A DNA stretch of 64,000 bases. It comes from Yponomeuta sedellus (taxonomy: Eukaryota; Arthropoda; Insecta; Lepidoptera; Yponomeutidae). Position 1 is the first letter of the stretch, and every line of letters begins with the position of its first letter. This document shows, piece by piece, positions 42,970 through 55,613 of the stretch. Where the stretch lies: assembly GCA_934045075.1 (NCBI GenBank), contig OW203724.1, positions 3,224,001-3,288,000 on the forward strand. The letters are read 5' to 3'. The notes under the pieces were generated by a model. The model was not told the DNA's origin. It searched no databases and was given only the letters and a program-made list of their open reading frames with translations. The translations under genes were made by a program, and so were the position numbers.

Positions 42970-43343
42970 GCCTTGCACCTTAGCTTTGGGCCATAGCCTT
43001 GGGCCTTAGTCTTGGGCCTTAGCCTAGGGCCTTAGCCTTGGGCCTTAGCATTGGGCCTTAGCCTTGGGCCTTAGCCTTGGGCCTTAGCCTTGGGCCTTAG
43101 CCTTGGGCCTTAGCCTTGGGCCTTAGCCTTGGGCCTTAGCCTTGTGCCTTAGCCTTGTGCCTTAGCCTTGGGCCTTAGCCTTGGGCCTTAGCCTCTGGCC
43201 TTAGCCTTGGGCCTTAGCCTTGGGCCTTAGCCTTGGGCCTTAGCCTTGGACCTTAGCCTTGGGCCTTAGCCTTGGGCCTTAGCCTTGGGCCTTAGCCTTG
43301 GGCCTTAGCCTTGGGCCTTAGCCTTGGGCCTTAGCCTTGGGCT
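42970..43343. repeat. 13-bp minisatellite, about 29 units
   Basis: Unit GCCTTGGGCCTTA repeated with scattered point variants (GTGCC, GGACC, CTCTGGCC). Variants cluster near the left edge and in the middle, with a homogeneous right third. Confidence 0.95.
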
Positions 43344-43569
43344 ACTTCCAAATAAAGAGTCTGGGCTCTCTTTCTGAAAGAAGGCCTGTGCTATATTATT
43401 ATTGTGCGAGGAAAATATAACGCTTATAAAAACATAACATAACATTACCTCACGCCTGTATCCCAGAGGGGTAGGCAGAGACGGAAGCACGAACCTGACA
43501 GATCAACTTCGCTACATTAATTAGACGTTGCATGCACGTTACTATGTTCTACTATCTTTTTTTCTGACT

Positions 43570-43800
43570 GTCTCGTTAGCCTAGCCATTAAAGCACTTGT
43601 GTACCAAGCCGGAGGTTGTGGATTCGATTCCTACTTAGGGCCGCCGTACATTTGTACAAGTGACCTCAGTCTGGGTGTATTTTCATGTTTGTGATGTGAC
43701 ATCACTGATGTTCTTGCATGGTTACTTTAGTACAAGGTATACTAGTTTGGACTAGGTCAAGTGATTGTGTTGTGTGGAAGTTATAATTATTATCTTCCCC
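43570..43800 (+). mobile_element. tRNA-derived SINE (family E), copy 1
   Basis: Box A-like TTAGCCTAGCC and box B GGATTCGATTCC, then GGGCCGCCGTACATTTGTAC and CAGTCTGGGTGTATTTTCAT. Copy 2 at 55614-55760 shares CAGCCGGAGG(T/C)... and GTCTGGGTGTATCCATG. Confidence 0.72.
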
Positions 43801-43805
43801 TTTGT

Positions 43806-44144
43806 AACGATTATTGTTATATTATTTTTTTTATTCACTAACCCGTGCTAAGGACGATTTAAAAAAACCTACTTAGAGGCTAAAAATTCCACCCATGCCG
43901 GGATTCGAATCCGCGAACTCTGGCTAACCCGTGCTGAGGACAATTTTAAAAACCTATTTAGAGGCTAAAAACGTACGTAATACACATAATATTGTAAAGA
44001 GGTTCAAAATTTCACTGATGCCGGTGAGTCGCCCATTAGCTCAATTGGAAAGAGCTCTGGCACGGATAGCCAGAGGTCGCGGGTTCGAATCCCGGCATGG
44101 GTGGAATTTTTAGCCTCCAAGTAGGTTTTTTAAACGATTATTGT
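43806..44144 (-). mobile_element. Family A tRNA-like SINE, snap-back copy with 12-bp duplication
   Basis: AACGATTATTGT at 43806-43817 and 44133-44144. The left end is T-rich then CACTAACCCGTGC and antisense AAACCTACTTAGAGGC...GGGATTCGAATCC. Inside is a short direct repeat of CTAACCCGTGCT(A/G)AGGAC. The right part is a complete sense copy of the tRNA-like region ending CCAAGTAGGTTTTTTAA. Confidence 0.9.
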
Positions 44145-44494
44145 GATAGAAAAACAAGAAAATAGCGTTAGTAGGTATACCGATAAAGTTGAAAGTCGAC
44201 GTTAAAAAGTGAAGGATGAGCGTTTCGTGAATAACAATGTGATTTTCCGAGGGTTCCGTTTAGAATAGGTATGTCGTCAATCGGGTCCGACGTGCCAATA
44301 TATCAAGTGGTATTACCGACTGAGAAATTGGTGGGAGGTGACGTTGGGAAGGGTCGGAACAGCTCCACATACCATCGGCTGCGTCACAGGGAAAAACACC
44401 TTTAAGTAAAATAAACGATTTTAAAGACTCATCCGACAACGAAGGAAAGTAACCGAATATTCTTACCCGCGCCTTGACTATGTAATTTTCCACG

Positions 44495-44782
44495 TATACA
44501 TCTTTCGCAATACCACACGCTAACGGTGAAGGAAAACATCGTGAGGAAACCCGCGGCTTGGTTGGCTCCGCACGTATTGACTAGTCTTTCCTGTGGGCTA
44601 GGCCGACTAAGCTGTCAGGATGGTATAGGTGCTGGGCAAGCCTACACCATCTATAAAACCATGACCCAGGCACTACAGCGTCGGAGTGGTCCCTTCACCC
44701 ATCTAGTGTGAGTGAAGATACCACTGGACGCTGTATAAATCATCTCATTAAGTAGATGCAAAAAGGCCAATATTATACATCT
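44495..44782 (+). mobile_element. Family B SINE with 9-bp duplication, 5'-truncated
   Basis: TATACATCT at 44495-44503 and 44774-44782 flanks 270 bp from CGCAATACCACACGCTAACG to AAAAAGGCCAATATTA. Confidence 0.92.
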
Positions 44783-45154
44783 GCGTGCAAAAAAGGAATA
44801 TCTGCTGAACTTTTTCGTACAATTACGTAGCTCTGTTGCAGTACAATTAATTACCATTAACTGCACGATTACATTTATGAAGTTATAAGCAATACCACTC
44901 GCTAACGGTTTCAGCTAAAGTAAGATGAATTAACTCATTGGTCCAATTTAGTTTTTTAGCCTGTAAGTCTTAACTAATTGTCTTTGTAAGTAACGTACCT
45001 AACATTCGAAATGTTTCATTATACCGGCTCCTGTGATATAATTACAAGGTAAAACAATATAGCAATCGTTTCCCCGACTGCCACGATTAAGGCTCGACCT
45101 TGTGTGGTAGTCACTATGTAACCATAACCATTGTAGGAATATTTTTTTGGCAAT

Positions 45155-45195
45155 AAACTCTTAGCACGGGTTAGTGCATTAAAAATACAAATAGT
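45155..45195 (+). mobile_element. Family A SINE, 3'-end fragment
   Basis: CTCTTAGCACGGGTTAGTGC followed by ATTAAAAATAC, the sense 3' hairpin and tail only. Confidence 0.65.
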
Positions 45196-45489
45196 ATAAT
45201 AAACTCTTTTTTTATTTTTTTAAGAAAAACATCGTGATGAAACCTTAATGTCGGAGGTGTTCAAATGGGCATGCACCCGGCAGTGAAACATACATAGGCT
45301 TAAAAATTTGCTCAATATCACTGTCACGCATCAAATATTCACTGAAATGCGGCGTCCACTGTGTCCAACATTCCGCCTTGGCACACAGATGTATACGCGG
45401 AAAGTTACATAATCAAGGCGCTGATACAGGTTCTTGACCCGAAAGCCGCTACTACATCCTCCTTATTTTATATTAAATAGTTTACCTAA

Positions 45490-45800
45490 ACTTTGGCTCT
45501 TGCATCTACGTAAAGAGATATTTATACAGCGTCCATTGGCACCTTCACTCACACTAAAATGGGTGAACAATTCTTTCCACAGGCGTCAAAGTGGCCCCAC
45601 TTTGACGCCAGTGCCAGTGCCTGAGACATTGTTTTTTAAATGGAGTGGGCTTGCCAAGAACCTTTACCATCCTGACAGCTTAGTCGGCCTAGCCCACAGG
45701 AAAGACAAGTCCGCACGTTTTGACTTGCAACGAAGCCGCGGGTTTCCTCGCGATGTTGTCCTTCACAGTTAGGATCGCTTATTGCTACTATAAAATGTAC
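45490..45800 (-). mobile_element. Family B SINE, diverged, minus strand
   Basis: TTGCATCTACGTAAAGAGAT (3' end), ACCATCCTGACAGCTTAGTC and GGGTTTCCTCGCGATGTTGT (core complement). It contains an extra hairpin-like AAAGTGGCCCCACTTT. Confidence 0.78.
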
Positions 45801-45835
45801 ATAACTTTGAAAATAAATACAGTTATAGGTACATG

Positions 45836-46188
45836 AAGCGCTCGTGGTCTAGCCGAACCAAGTGATTGGAATCAATCACTTGAGTTAAGCAACAACAGGC
45901 GCAATCTGGTGCAGGATGGGTGACCGTCCCGTGACTACCGCCAGTGGCATTTTTCCGAGCTCTTTCGCGCTTCGCAAGGCACGTTAAGCCGTTGGTGCGG
46001 GCTGCCATGCAATGTCAGAGGCCTTATGGGCGGCTTGATAACTGCTGACAGTAAGGCCCGTCGCTGTCTTACCATCCTCCATCAATCCGGACTTGGCCCC
46101 CGTGGCGAAATATGGCCTAACCTTTGCAATGCAGGAAGAGACCCGTGCCCCAGCAGTGGGGACATACAAGGGTTGATATCGATAGGTA
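45836..46188 (+). mobile_element. 5S-derived SINE (family C), nearly full length
   Basis: GAAGCGCTCGTGGTCTAGCC at the head, GAGTTAAGCAACAACAGGCG and GGATGGGTGACCGTCCCGTG in the promoter, ending GGACATACAAGGGTTGATAT. A small deletion in the TGCCATGCAATGTCAGAGG region. Confidence 0.9.
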
Positions 46189-47524
46189 CATGCCCGCATT
46201 GGGAATTGTACCTGGGTATAGTCCAAACGAGACCATTGAATTGGCAACGAATTGAAACGGATACCCAATTTTCAGCGTTGAGGTATGTGTACTCAGTTAC
46301 CGAGTAGTGCTACTAATACGGGTGGCCTATAAAATTCTTCAATACACCATATTCACTAATAAAAACGAAAAACACTAACACAAAGTGCGAACTTGTAGGT
46401 AAGTAAGTATACCCATTTGTAAGAAGTCGCTTGACTTGTGGCGGTTTCTTTTGTTATAACTTGTGTTACAGTTTTCATAAGACCAAAGAGTAGCTCAATT
46501 TTTCATTCAATTATTGAACAGAAGGGACAACCCAAATAAATTCTGAACTATGTTAAAGTTATTGTAGAATTTAATCAAACTAAATCGTTGTTTAAAACGT
46601 CCTCCGCTGCGGCTCACACGTTCTAAATCGCGGACAACAGCGATGCAGTATAATTAGGTGCCTACTGCGACTATACATTCTTTGAGCGTTCACTCCATAT
46701 TTCAAAATGTAGAAAATAGCTGAAACTTTTGCTGACATTTTATTTTCTTTGAATATCGAAATTTGAAATGCCCGTGATAACGTTCATCTCACAAATCCTG
46801 CATTTATAAGAATATACATAACGTCAAACGATGTCTGTCACAGATTAAAGATTATGACGTCGGACGTCTGTGTGACAGTTTTTTTTGTGATTGAGAACTG
46901 GAGAATCGGTAACGTTCCTTTCCAAATTTTGCCAATCAAAAATGGATACAAAAGTAAAATACTGCTTCTACTTAATACTGGTTTTCTTTTCATTTGATTC
47001 AATTTCACGTTTATTTCAATACGTTTACTGTACGCATTTTTCGTGAAACGGAACGTTTTGCTGACTGCACAGGAGAGCGGTGTCAATGATCCGCAGGTGG
47101 AAGTCTTACAACTTTTATTTAACTGAAAAATTCATGAAAGTGCCAGGAGAATAATAAGTACGTATTAGTTAACGAATTAATATTTTCATGTTATGAGCTA
47201 GTGAGATATTTCTATACAAGCTTATGGCAGTCGTTAAGCCAACTTCTTTAAAATTTTACCTGACGTGACAGAACTTATGGCCCGACATCATGTAAATTGA
47301 CAATGATGTCATTTCTATTTTACTTTATATTTCGTTTTTGGTGGTGGCTACTGTCAACCAGCATCGTAAAAAAAATAGTAAGTACGAAAATTTCATTGCA
47401 ACTATTTTTCCCGCATTCAGTCTTGTTTTAGGTATTTAAAATTTTGAAGATAATGACATGTAAAGGTGCCAAAGCTACCATTGATAATACTTTACGTTCA
47501 CAAATAAATCGAATCTAACAGAGC
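46189..47524. other. Long stretch with nothing recognised
   Basis: No gene or element recognised. A 20-bp scrap of family C (TATGGCAGTCGTTAAGCCA) lies near 47223. Confidence 0.5.
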
Positions 47525-47735
47525 GTGAAGTGATAACCGTTGGGGCGAAAAAGTTTTGACCTGGCGACCATGGACCGGACGACGCAGCTTGGGCAGGCAC
47601 CACCAGATGGTATGACGACCTGGTTACGGTGGCGGGAAGTCTCTGTATATGGACCGTGAAGCTTGGAAAACCATGAGGAAGGCCTATGCCCTGGAGTGGG
47701 CGTTAATTGGCTGACGAAGATGATGATGACGGTAA
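47525..47735 (+). pseudogene. LINE 3' end of ORF, different RTE-like lineage
   Basis: WRPWTGRRSLGRHH and MDREAWKTMRKAYALEWALI can be read in broken frames, ending TGACGAAGATGATGATGACG. The layout (W/G/R-rich, short tail, GATGAT) parallels the RTE 3' end but the sequence differs. Confidence 0.55.
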
Positions 47736-47844
47736 CAGAGGGTACCAATGAAATATAGGTACATTAAGAAATACACTGCAAAAACATAGCTCTCCTGCTG
47801 GTGCAGTTAGATAAAAAAACCATGTAGGGGTAGCAATTCTAACT

Positions 47845-47976
47845 CCCAGTTTCTCGTACACTAACAATCTGTTAATTTACTGTTAACAGCTGTCAAATGT
47901 TATTTTTGTATGCACTTCGGCGAACTGACAGCTGTTAACAGTAGATTAACGGCTTGTTAGTGTACCAGAAACCGGG
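47845..47976. mobile_element. Short MITE with about 50-bp inverted repeats
   Basis: CCCAGTTTCTCGTACACTAA at the left pairs with TTAGTGTACCAGAAACCGGGG at the right. The arms continue through TGTTAACAGCTGTCA, leaving about 30 bp of loop. Confidence 0.82.
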
Positions 47977-48328
47977 GCTGAGCAAGCAGTCCGACGCTTT
48001 CGCTTGGTTGATCGAACGCATTTAATTTCAAACGGTGCATTCCGACGAATAGTCCATCGATCTACTTCAATAAGCTTAACTTATTTCAGCCACGGGCGGC
48101 TGCTGCACCGCAGACTCTCATTTATTTTAGGAACGTTGATTGAAACATTGATTAAGGAGATACATTAGGGCTCATACATAAAGTGCATCACTCTAAGTAA
48201 TAAGGCCGACGTCTGTACTGTTATGTTATAAAATATCTGTTAAAAATTTCCATTTTTATGTACAATAAAGTGTTCTCTATTTATTTTTATAAGGGTTAAG
48301 ATGAGGTCTAGGTTGTACCGAGTTTGAC

Positions 48329-48512
48329 CAAAAGAAGCCTAAAAACCCATGCCGGGATTCGAACCCGCGATCTCTGGCTATCCGTGCCAGCGCTCTTTCC
48401 AACTGAGCTAATTGGCTAATAGGAGCATGAGTGGAATTTTTAGCCTCCAAATAGGTTTTTAAAATTGTCCTTAGCACGGGTTAGTGCATTAAAAAAAAAT
48501 CAAAAGAAGCCT
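48329..48512 (+). mobile_element. Family A tRNA-like SINE, snap-back copy with 12-bp duplication
   Basis: CAAAAGAAGCCT at 48329-48340 and 48501-48512. The left part is an antisense tRNA-like region (AACCCATGCCGGGATTCGAA...). The right part is the sense 3' end with a poly-A tail (GTGCATTAAAAAAAAAT) directly against the duplication, which sets the direction of insertion. Confidence 0.9.
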
Positions 48513-48776
48513 GTTCACATGCATCTTAAAAAGGTTCAGGTTATAAGTATTCGAAAAAACGGCAAGGTGTTCCACACTTTGGCTATGCGCATTATAAAAG
48601 ATGACGAAAAGGCTTATTGCGAAGGTTCGGAATGTCAACCAAGTGCGGATGGTTACCCGCAGTGTCTGGTGTTACAATTGCAGAACGGAGATGGTGGTAT
48701 GAGCTTATGGAGTTCATAAGCATACTCTCCAAAGTACATCTATCTGTTCATCTAAAAGGCTATTTAACATGTAAAG

Positions 48777-49013
48777 GCCTCGGTGGCGCAGCGGTTTGGC
48801 ACGCTGACTGTAAAACCGAAGGTCTCGGGTTCGATTCCCGGCCGGGTCAAACTAGGAAACGAACTTTTCTAGTTTGTCTCGGGTCTTGGATGTTATCTAT
48901 GTATTTATTGTATTAAATTTATCGTCGAGTTAGCACCTGTAACACAAGTCATTTAGTTGTAGTACTTAGTATGGGGCTAACGAGATCTGTGTGATACTGA
49001 TAAGTACGTGAAT
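48777..49013 (+). mobile_element. Family D tRNA-derived SINE, copy 2, feeding the microsatellite
   Basis: GGCCTCGGTGGCGCAGCGGT (box A) and GGGTTCGATTCCCGGCC (box B), body as in 27798-28050. Its TTTA tail continues without a break into the 296-bp array. Confidence 0.92.
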
Positions 49014-49309
<296 letters not shown>

Positions 49310-49310
49310 G

Positions 49311-50263
<953 letters not shown>

Positions 50264-50703
50264 TTATCAACCCTTGTATGTCCCTACTGCCGGGGCACGA
50301 GTCTCTTCCTGCACCGCAGAAAGTTAGGCCATACTCCACCACGTCGGGCCAAGTCCGGGTAATTACGAGAATAGGTCGCAATTAATTTGACAAAACAATG
50401 TTTGCGGAATCAGCTGATTACGTATATTTTTAAAAATAATGCCTCGACTCAAAAAAATATGACTCTATGACAAACAAGTGTTCATAAGCCGTCCATAAGG
50501 CCTCTGACGTGGCTCAACGACGCCATTACATGACAGCCGGCACCAACTGCTTAACGTGCCTTCCGAAGCACGAAACGCTCTGAAAAGAGGCTACTAGCGG
50601 TAGTCATCGTAAGGATCGTCACCCATCTAGCAGCTGACAGCGTCTGCTATTGCTTGAAGTGATTAATTCCAATTTCTCTGTTAATTTAGGCCACGAGCAC
50701 TTC
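50264..50703 (-). mobile_element. 5S-derived SINE (family C) interrupted by about 130 bp
   Basis: 3' end TATCAACCCTTGTATGTCCC to AAGTCCGGGT, then unrelated AT-rich sequence (about 50360-50487), then CATAAGCCGTCCATAAGGCC to GGCCACGAGCACTTCA. No clear duplication flanks the interrupting piece. The 5S-like part is eroded. Confidence 0.8.
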
Positions 50704-50973
50704 ATGTAAATGCTAATGATATTATACAATTGTATGTTTTCTTATAATAACTGAAGAGTTTTGTTCGTACCTGAATAATATCCGGTTATAACGATTAATC
50801 AATTTGCTGAGCGTGTTACTATCTAAGATTTTAAGACCTTTACGTTGAGTAAGTTTTGAAATGGTTTATAGCGAATTTACTGTAGGAATAGTTATTTTGT
50901 ACTAGTGTAGGTAAGTATTGTGTGTGTATGTGTTGGTTTGCTCATACAAACACGCTATGGTTTGTGGTGCACT

Positions 50974-53900
50974 ACAATGTGCCGTGTGGTGTCGGCCTAG
51001 AGAATAGCACCATCCCAAATCTTCACGCGGGTGTCGTAAAAGGCGACTAAGGGACTCAAACCGGGGGGTGGGCAGCAGCGCCCCCTGCAGTACGATTCCA
51101 CTGAACTGCGATCCCCAACCCGCATGCCCAGCGTGGGGATTATGGGCATTACCCCCTATGGCAGCACAACGTGTGAAATGGCCCCCAGTTCCCGGCCGCC
51201 CCGCTATTCCTGGCCATGGCAGCGGCCATGGTAACGGCGGGGCAGGGGGTGCTAAGAATCACCGGGCTACCTCAGGCTGCCACAAACAACTGACCCTGGC
51301 AACGTTTAACGGACGCACTCTGAGGCTTGACCATCATCTAGCGCAGTTGGAAGTGGAGTTAGAGAACATTAAATGGCATGTTCTAGGGCTATGTGAAGTC
51401 CGTAGAGAGGGGGAGGACACCGTAACCCTAGACTCGGGCCATCTTCTCTACTTTCGCGAGGGTGATAAAATATCCCAGGGTGGCGTAGGTTTCCTTGTCA
51501 ATAAGGCCCTCACTAACAACGTTGAAGAAATTTCCAGTGTGTCGACCAGGGTAGCATACCTGATCCTTCGGCTGTCTAAGCGTTACAGCATGAAGATCAT
51601 TCAGGTTTATGCACCGACCTCGACACACTCGGATGATGAAGTGGAGGATATGTACGAAGACATATCCAAAGCCTTACATGACACCACGAAGGCTCACTTC
51701 AACGTTGTTATGGGGGACTTTAACGGCAAGGTGGGAACCCAGAGTGGCAACGAGTCCCGAATAGGGCCGCATGGCTATGGAGTGAGGAATCACAGGGGGC
51801 AAATGCTCGTCAACTTCCTTGAGAAAGAGGAGTTATTCTTGATGAACTCTTTCTTCGAGAAACAGCCTCAAAGGAAGTGGACATGGCAAAGCCCCGACAC
51901 TGTGACTAAAAATGAGATCGACTTCATTATGACGGATAGCAAGCACATATTCAGAGATGTCTCTGTGATCAACAGGTTTAATACCGGATCCGATCACCGA
52001 CTTCTCCGAGGCTCTCTGAATATCAACTTGAAGCTTGAAAGAACCTGTCTGATGAAGTCCACGCTCCGACCTAACCCAATCCAAATCATGGCGGGCACCG
52101 AGAAGTTCCAGCAGCTACTCGGGGACAGACTTGTTGCCTTAGAGCCCACCGACGACGCTGACGAGACCCTACAGAATCTGGTCGAAACTCTGAGGGACGA
52201 GGGCATCAAGTTCTGCAAAACGCAGTGGACTGTTAAGAAGTCCAAACTCTCGGCTGAGACTCTCGGGTTGCTGACAAAAAGACGGGAAACCACCCAAGCG
52301 ACATCGTCTGAGCGGTCAAACCTGAACAGGCAAATTGCGAAGATGGTACGGCGCGACCTTCGGAGCTCCAACACACGCCTCATTGAAGAGGCGATAGAGC
52401 AAAACCGAGGGTCCAAAGTATTCACTCAGCAGCTTGGCAGGAGCCACCTGACGAAGCTAAGAACGCACGACGGGAGGACCGTATTGTCGAAGCCGGAGAT
52501 CTCCGCCGAGATAGAGGACTTCTATGGCCGATTATACGCTGCACATGCCCCTCGTTCCCAACGAGACGAACTCGATTCCAGAGCCACCCTGACACGCCAC
52601 TACACCGACGAACTGCCTGACGTCAGTCAAGACGAGATCGTGTTAGCTCTGAGACAGCTTAAAAATGGAAAAGCCCCCGGTGAGGACGGAATAACATCAG
52701 AGCTTTTGAAAGCTGGAGGAGCCCCTGTTATTCAGGAACTACAAAAGCTCTTCAACGCCGTCCTTCACAGTGGGAGAACTCCAAAGGCGTGGAACAGGAG
52801 TTTGGTGGTGCTCTTTTTTAAGAAGGGTGACAAAACTCTTCTTAAGAATTATAGACCCATCTCGCTCCTGAGCCATGTCTATAAGCTGTTTTCACGAGTG
52901 ATCACGAATCGTCTCGCCAGGAGACTCGACGAGTTCCAGCCGCCGGAACAGGCCGGGTTTCGCGGAGGATATGGCACCATAGACCACATTCACACAGTGA
53001 GGCAAATTATACAGAAGTGCGAAGAGTATAATCAGCCCCTGTGTCTGGCCTTTGTGGACTATGAGAAGGCCTTTGATTCTGTCGAAACCTGGGCTGTTCT
53101 GGAATCCTTACAGCGATGCCAAGTAGACTATCGTTATATCGAGGTGTTGAGATGTCTGTACGAAGCCGCCACCATGAGTGTTCAAGTACAGGGCCAGCAG
53201 TCTAAACCTATCCAACTGCGCAGAGGAGTAAGACATGGGGATGTTATATCCCCGAAACTGTTCACAAGCGCGTTGGAAGATATGTTTAAGACGCTGGACT
53301 GGAAAGGAAAGGGCATTAACATAAACGGCGACTACATCTCATACCTGCGATTCGCAGATGACATAGTCTTAATGGCGGAGTCGCTAGAGGAGCTGAACCG
53401 GATGCTGACCGACCTAGCTTCAGCCTCGCGACGTATCGGTCTTGGCATGAATTTGGATAAAACCAAGATCATGATCAACGGCCACATTGATCCGAGACCG
53501 GTCGTCGTACATGGTCACCTTCTCGAAATCGTTTCCGAATACATTTACCTCGGGCAGATTTTGCAGTTAGGTAAAAACAATTTCGAGAGGGAGGCCAAGA
53601 GGAGGATCCAGCTGGGTTGGGCAGCGTTCGGTAAACTACGCCGAGTCTTCTCGTCATCCATACCGCAATGCTTGAAAACGAAAGTTTTTAATCAGTGCGT
53701 CCTACCTGTCATGACCTACGGAGCCGAGACATGGACACTCACGAAAGGGCTGGTCCACCAGTTTAAAGTCGCTCAGCGAGCTATGGAGAGAGCTATGCTC
53801 GGAGTTTCTCTGAAGGATAGGATTCGTAACGAATGCATCCGACAGAGAACCAAAGTTATCGACATTGCTCAGAGAATCAGCAAGCTGAAGTGGCAGTGGG

Positions 53901-54135
53901 CTGGCCATATCTCGCGAAGAACCGACAACCGTTGGAGCAAACGTGTCCTTGAGTGGAGACCGTGACTCGGCAAACGTAGTGTGGGACGCCCTCCGACTAG
54001 GTGGGATGACGATCTGCGAAAAACTGCAGGCGGATGCTGGATGCGGCAAGCTGAAGACAGGGCGCTATGGCGCTCATTAGGGGAGGGCTATGTCCAGCAG
54101 TGGACTAGTATAGCCTGACGATGATGATGACAATG
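50974..54135 (+). mobile_element. RTE-clade LINE, apparently full length
   Basis: A 3.15-kb element (50980-54129) with a short 5' UTR (GGTGTCGGCCTAGAGAATAG), one ORF and the tail GACGATGATGATG directly after the ORF. ACAATG at 50974-50979 and 54130-54135 is a possible short target duplication. Fragments elsewhere: 10737-11108, 34144-34277 and a 5' piece at 58805-58995. Confidence 0.88.
51158..54118 (+). pseudogene. RTE LINE polyprotein: endonuclease and reverse transcriptase, one premature TGA
   Basis: First in-frame ATG at 51158 (MAAQRVKW); the frame is open further upstream. AP-type endonuclease at about codons 45-285 counted from that ATG: GLCEVR, YAPTS, VMGDFNGK, NEIDFI and GSDHRLL. RT: LKNGKAPGEDGI, LLKNYRPISLLS, LAFVDYEKAFDSV, RRGVRHGDVISPKLF and the catalytic RFADDIVLM. 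A C-terminal segment follows (LPVMTYGAETW, RMERAMLG-like AQRAMERAMLG). TGA at 53963-53965 stops it; the copy at 10.9 kb has CGA there, so a CpG transition is likely. After the TGA, 50 more codons (LGKRSVGRPPTRWDDDLRKT ... GYVQQWTSIA) run to TGA at 54116-54118. Single-ORF organisation is the RTE pattern. Confidence 0.9.
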
Positions 54136-54344
54136 CGTTTACCATAAAAAGTTACTTGTCCTAACTAATAATGTACTCTATGCCCAGGTCGTAGAGTGCA
54201 CATAATTATGACAGTGGAAAAACTGACAAGGAACAACTTGTATTGAATGAACTGTAGTACACAAAAGTTATTTGTCACGTAGTCACGTAATCACGAATGA
54301 ATTACCATTTGGCACACAGTTCTTCTCTTGGACTTAGTCATAGA

Positions 54345-54650
54345 TTTACTTATTAGATTCAGATTCAGATTTCTTTATTGCCATAATCATATATCACTAA
54401 AGTTCTTTTATGTAATTTGAGAGGTACATGACAACCTGTAAGGGCAGTACAATTTAACTTAATTGATTGCTCGCTTATAACTATCTATTACTATTATTTT
54501 TTATATAATAATATATTTTTCTTTCTATTGTGCAATTTATCATTAAAATATTCTTGACGAGAAAAGTAACATTTCTGGCACAAGTACTTATTGAGGGTTA
54601 TTTTAAATAAATTATCGTCTCGAATTAATACGACTGCAGAGAAACCCAAA
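54345..54650 (-). pseudogene. LINE RT C-terminal fragment with 3' UTR
   Basis: Minus-strand frame ends LFKITLNKYLCQKCYFSRQE YF..., the last residues of a jockey/CR1-type ORF2. On the plus strand the 3' UTR begins AGATTCAGATTCAGATTTCT plus TTATTGCC, a tail and poly-A signal read on the minus strand. Confidence 0.65.
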
Positions 54651-54898
54651 AGGAGCGAATTGTGTTTTGCCCGTATGTATGTATGTCCGATTCTATGTTC
54701 ATACATAACTCTTTCTGACAAATGACACATAAGAAAAATCAACTAAAATAATTTAAATCGCTGACAAACCAAAAATAAAACATGTAATAAAAAATAACCA
54801 AAGACCCGACTGGATTGACTTTTTTCCGAACACAACGTGAACAATGTCACAATCTTAAACCTACTAGGTCTTCGTTCAGTTTCTCGTAAAGCTAAAAT

Positions 54899-55359
54899 TC
54901 AGGCTGGGCGCATGCTGAGACGCAGGCGAGGCAGCAGAGAGCAGCGCAGGGCAGCGCAGATTTTGTAAAGCATGGAACGTCATTGAGCTACGTACGCCGT
55001 GGCGCAGGCGCGTGCGACGTAGAAATTGTGTCTGCCCTGCTCTGCGTCTCGTAGTCCCGGCACAGATTTCTGCGCGACGCGTGCGCGTCGAGGCGTGTTT
55101 ACTAACAATTTTGTTGCAATGACAGTACATTAATTGAATTAGTTCGCTGTGAACCTTATATTTTGTAGGATACAAATCATCCAGACTATTCAAAAAAGAC
55201 ATTGAAAGAGTTACTTGGGTGAGAATTGCCAAGGAATGGAACGAGTAATTGCGTCGCAGCATGCGGTGGGGACCTATGTGTGCCTCAACTGCCATGCCCT
55301 GTACTGAACTGTGCTGCGCTGTACTGAGTTACCTGCGTCTCAGCATGCGCCCAGCCTTA
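54899..55359 (+). mobile_element. PIF/Harbinger-like element with MADF remnant, copy 2
   Basis: Element 54902-55356, TIR GGCTGGGCGCATGCTGAGAC. Flanks TCA and TTA (one change from a TTA duplication). The interior carries the MADF-like segment on the plus strand (DTNHPDYSKKTLKELL) with a one-base deletion before the conserved W..IA part. It is 50 bp longer than copy 1. Confidence 0.8.
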
Positions 55360-55613
55360 ACCACAGCATTCGCCACAACGTACATGCGCCACAACATAAG
55401 TCGTTGAGTACCTTGCAACTATGTACTTTCGCAGTGACGAATTTCAAACTAACTATTACTTTATTACACACGAAACATTAAACAGGACATTACATAAACA
55501 TAACATGTACAAAGGCGAGCTTATCTCTGTCGGTTGCAGCAAACCTTGAAAAATCGGAGCAGCGGTAGAAAACGGTACGAATATTGCAGTATATCGCGGA
55601 TAAGTAGTCTTCG

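Noticed and set aside
42970..43343. CRISPR-like array
   Set aside because: 13-bp units without spacers, in a eukaryotic repeat landscape.
47223..47241. Family C SINE copy
   Set aside because: Only 19 bp of similarity with no flanking match; too short to list as an element.
51068..51157. Start of the RTE ORF at 51068
   Set aside because: The codon there is GTG. The first in-frame ATG is 51158; the frame is merely open upstream.
51833..52425. Minus-strand frames of 83 and 143 codons inside the RTE element
   Set aside because: Shadows of the RTE ORF with no family resemblance.
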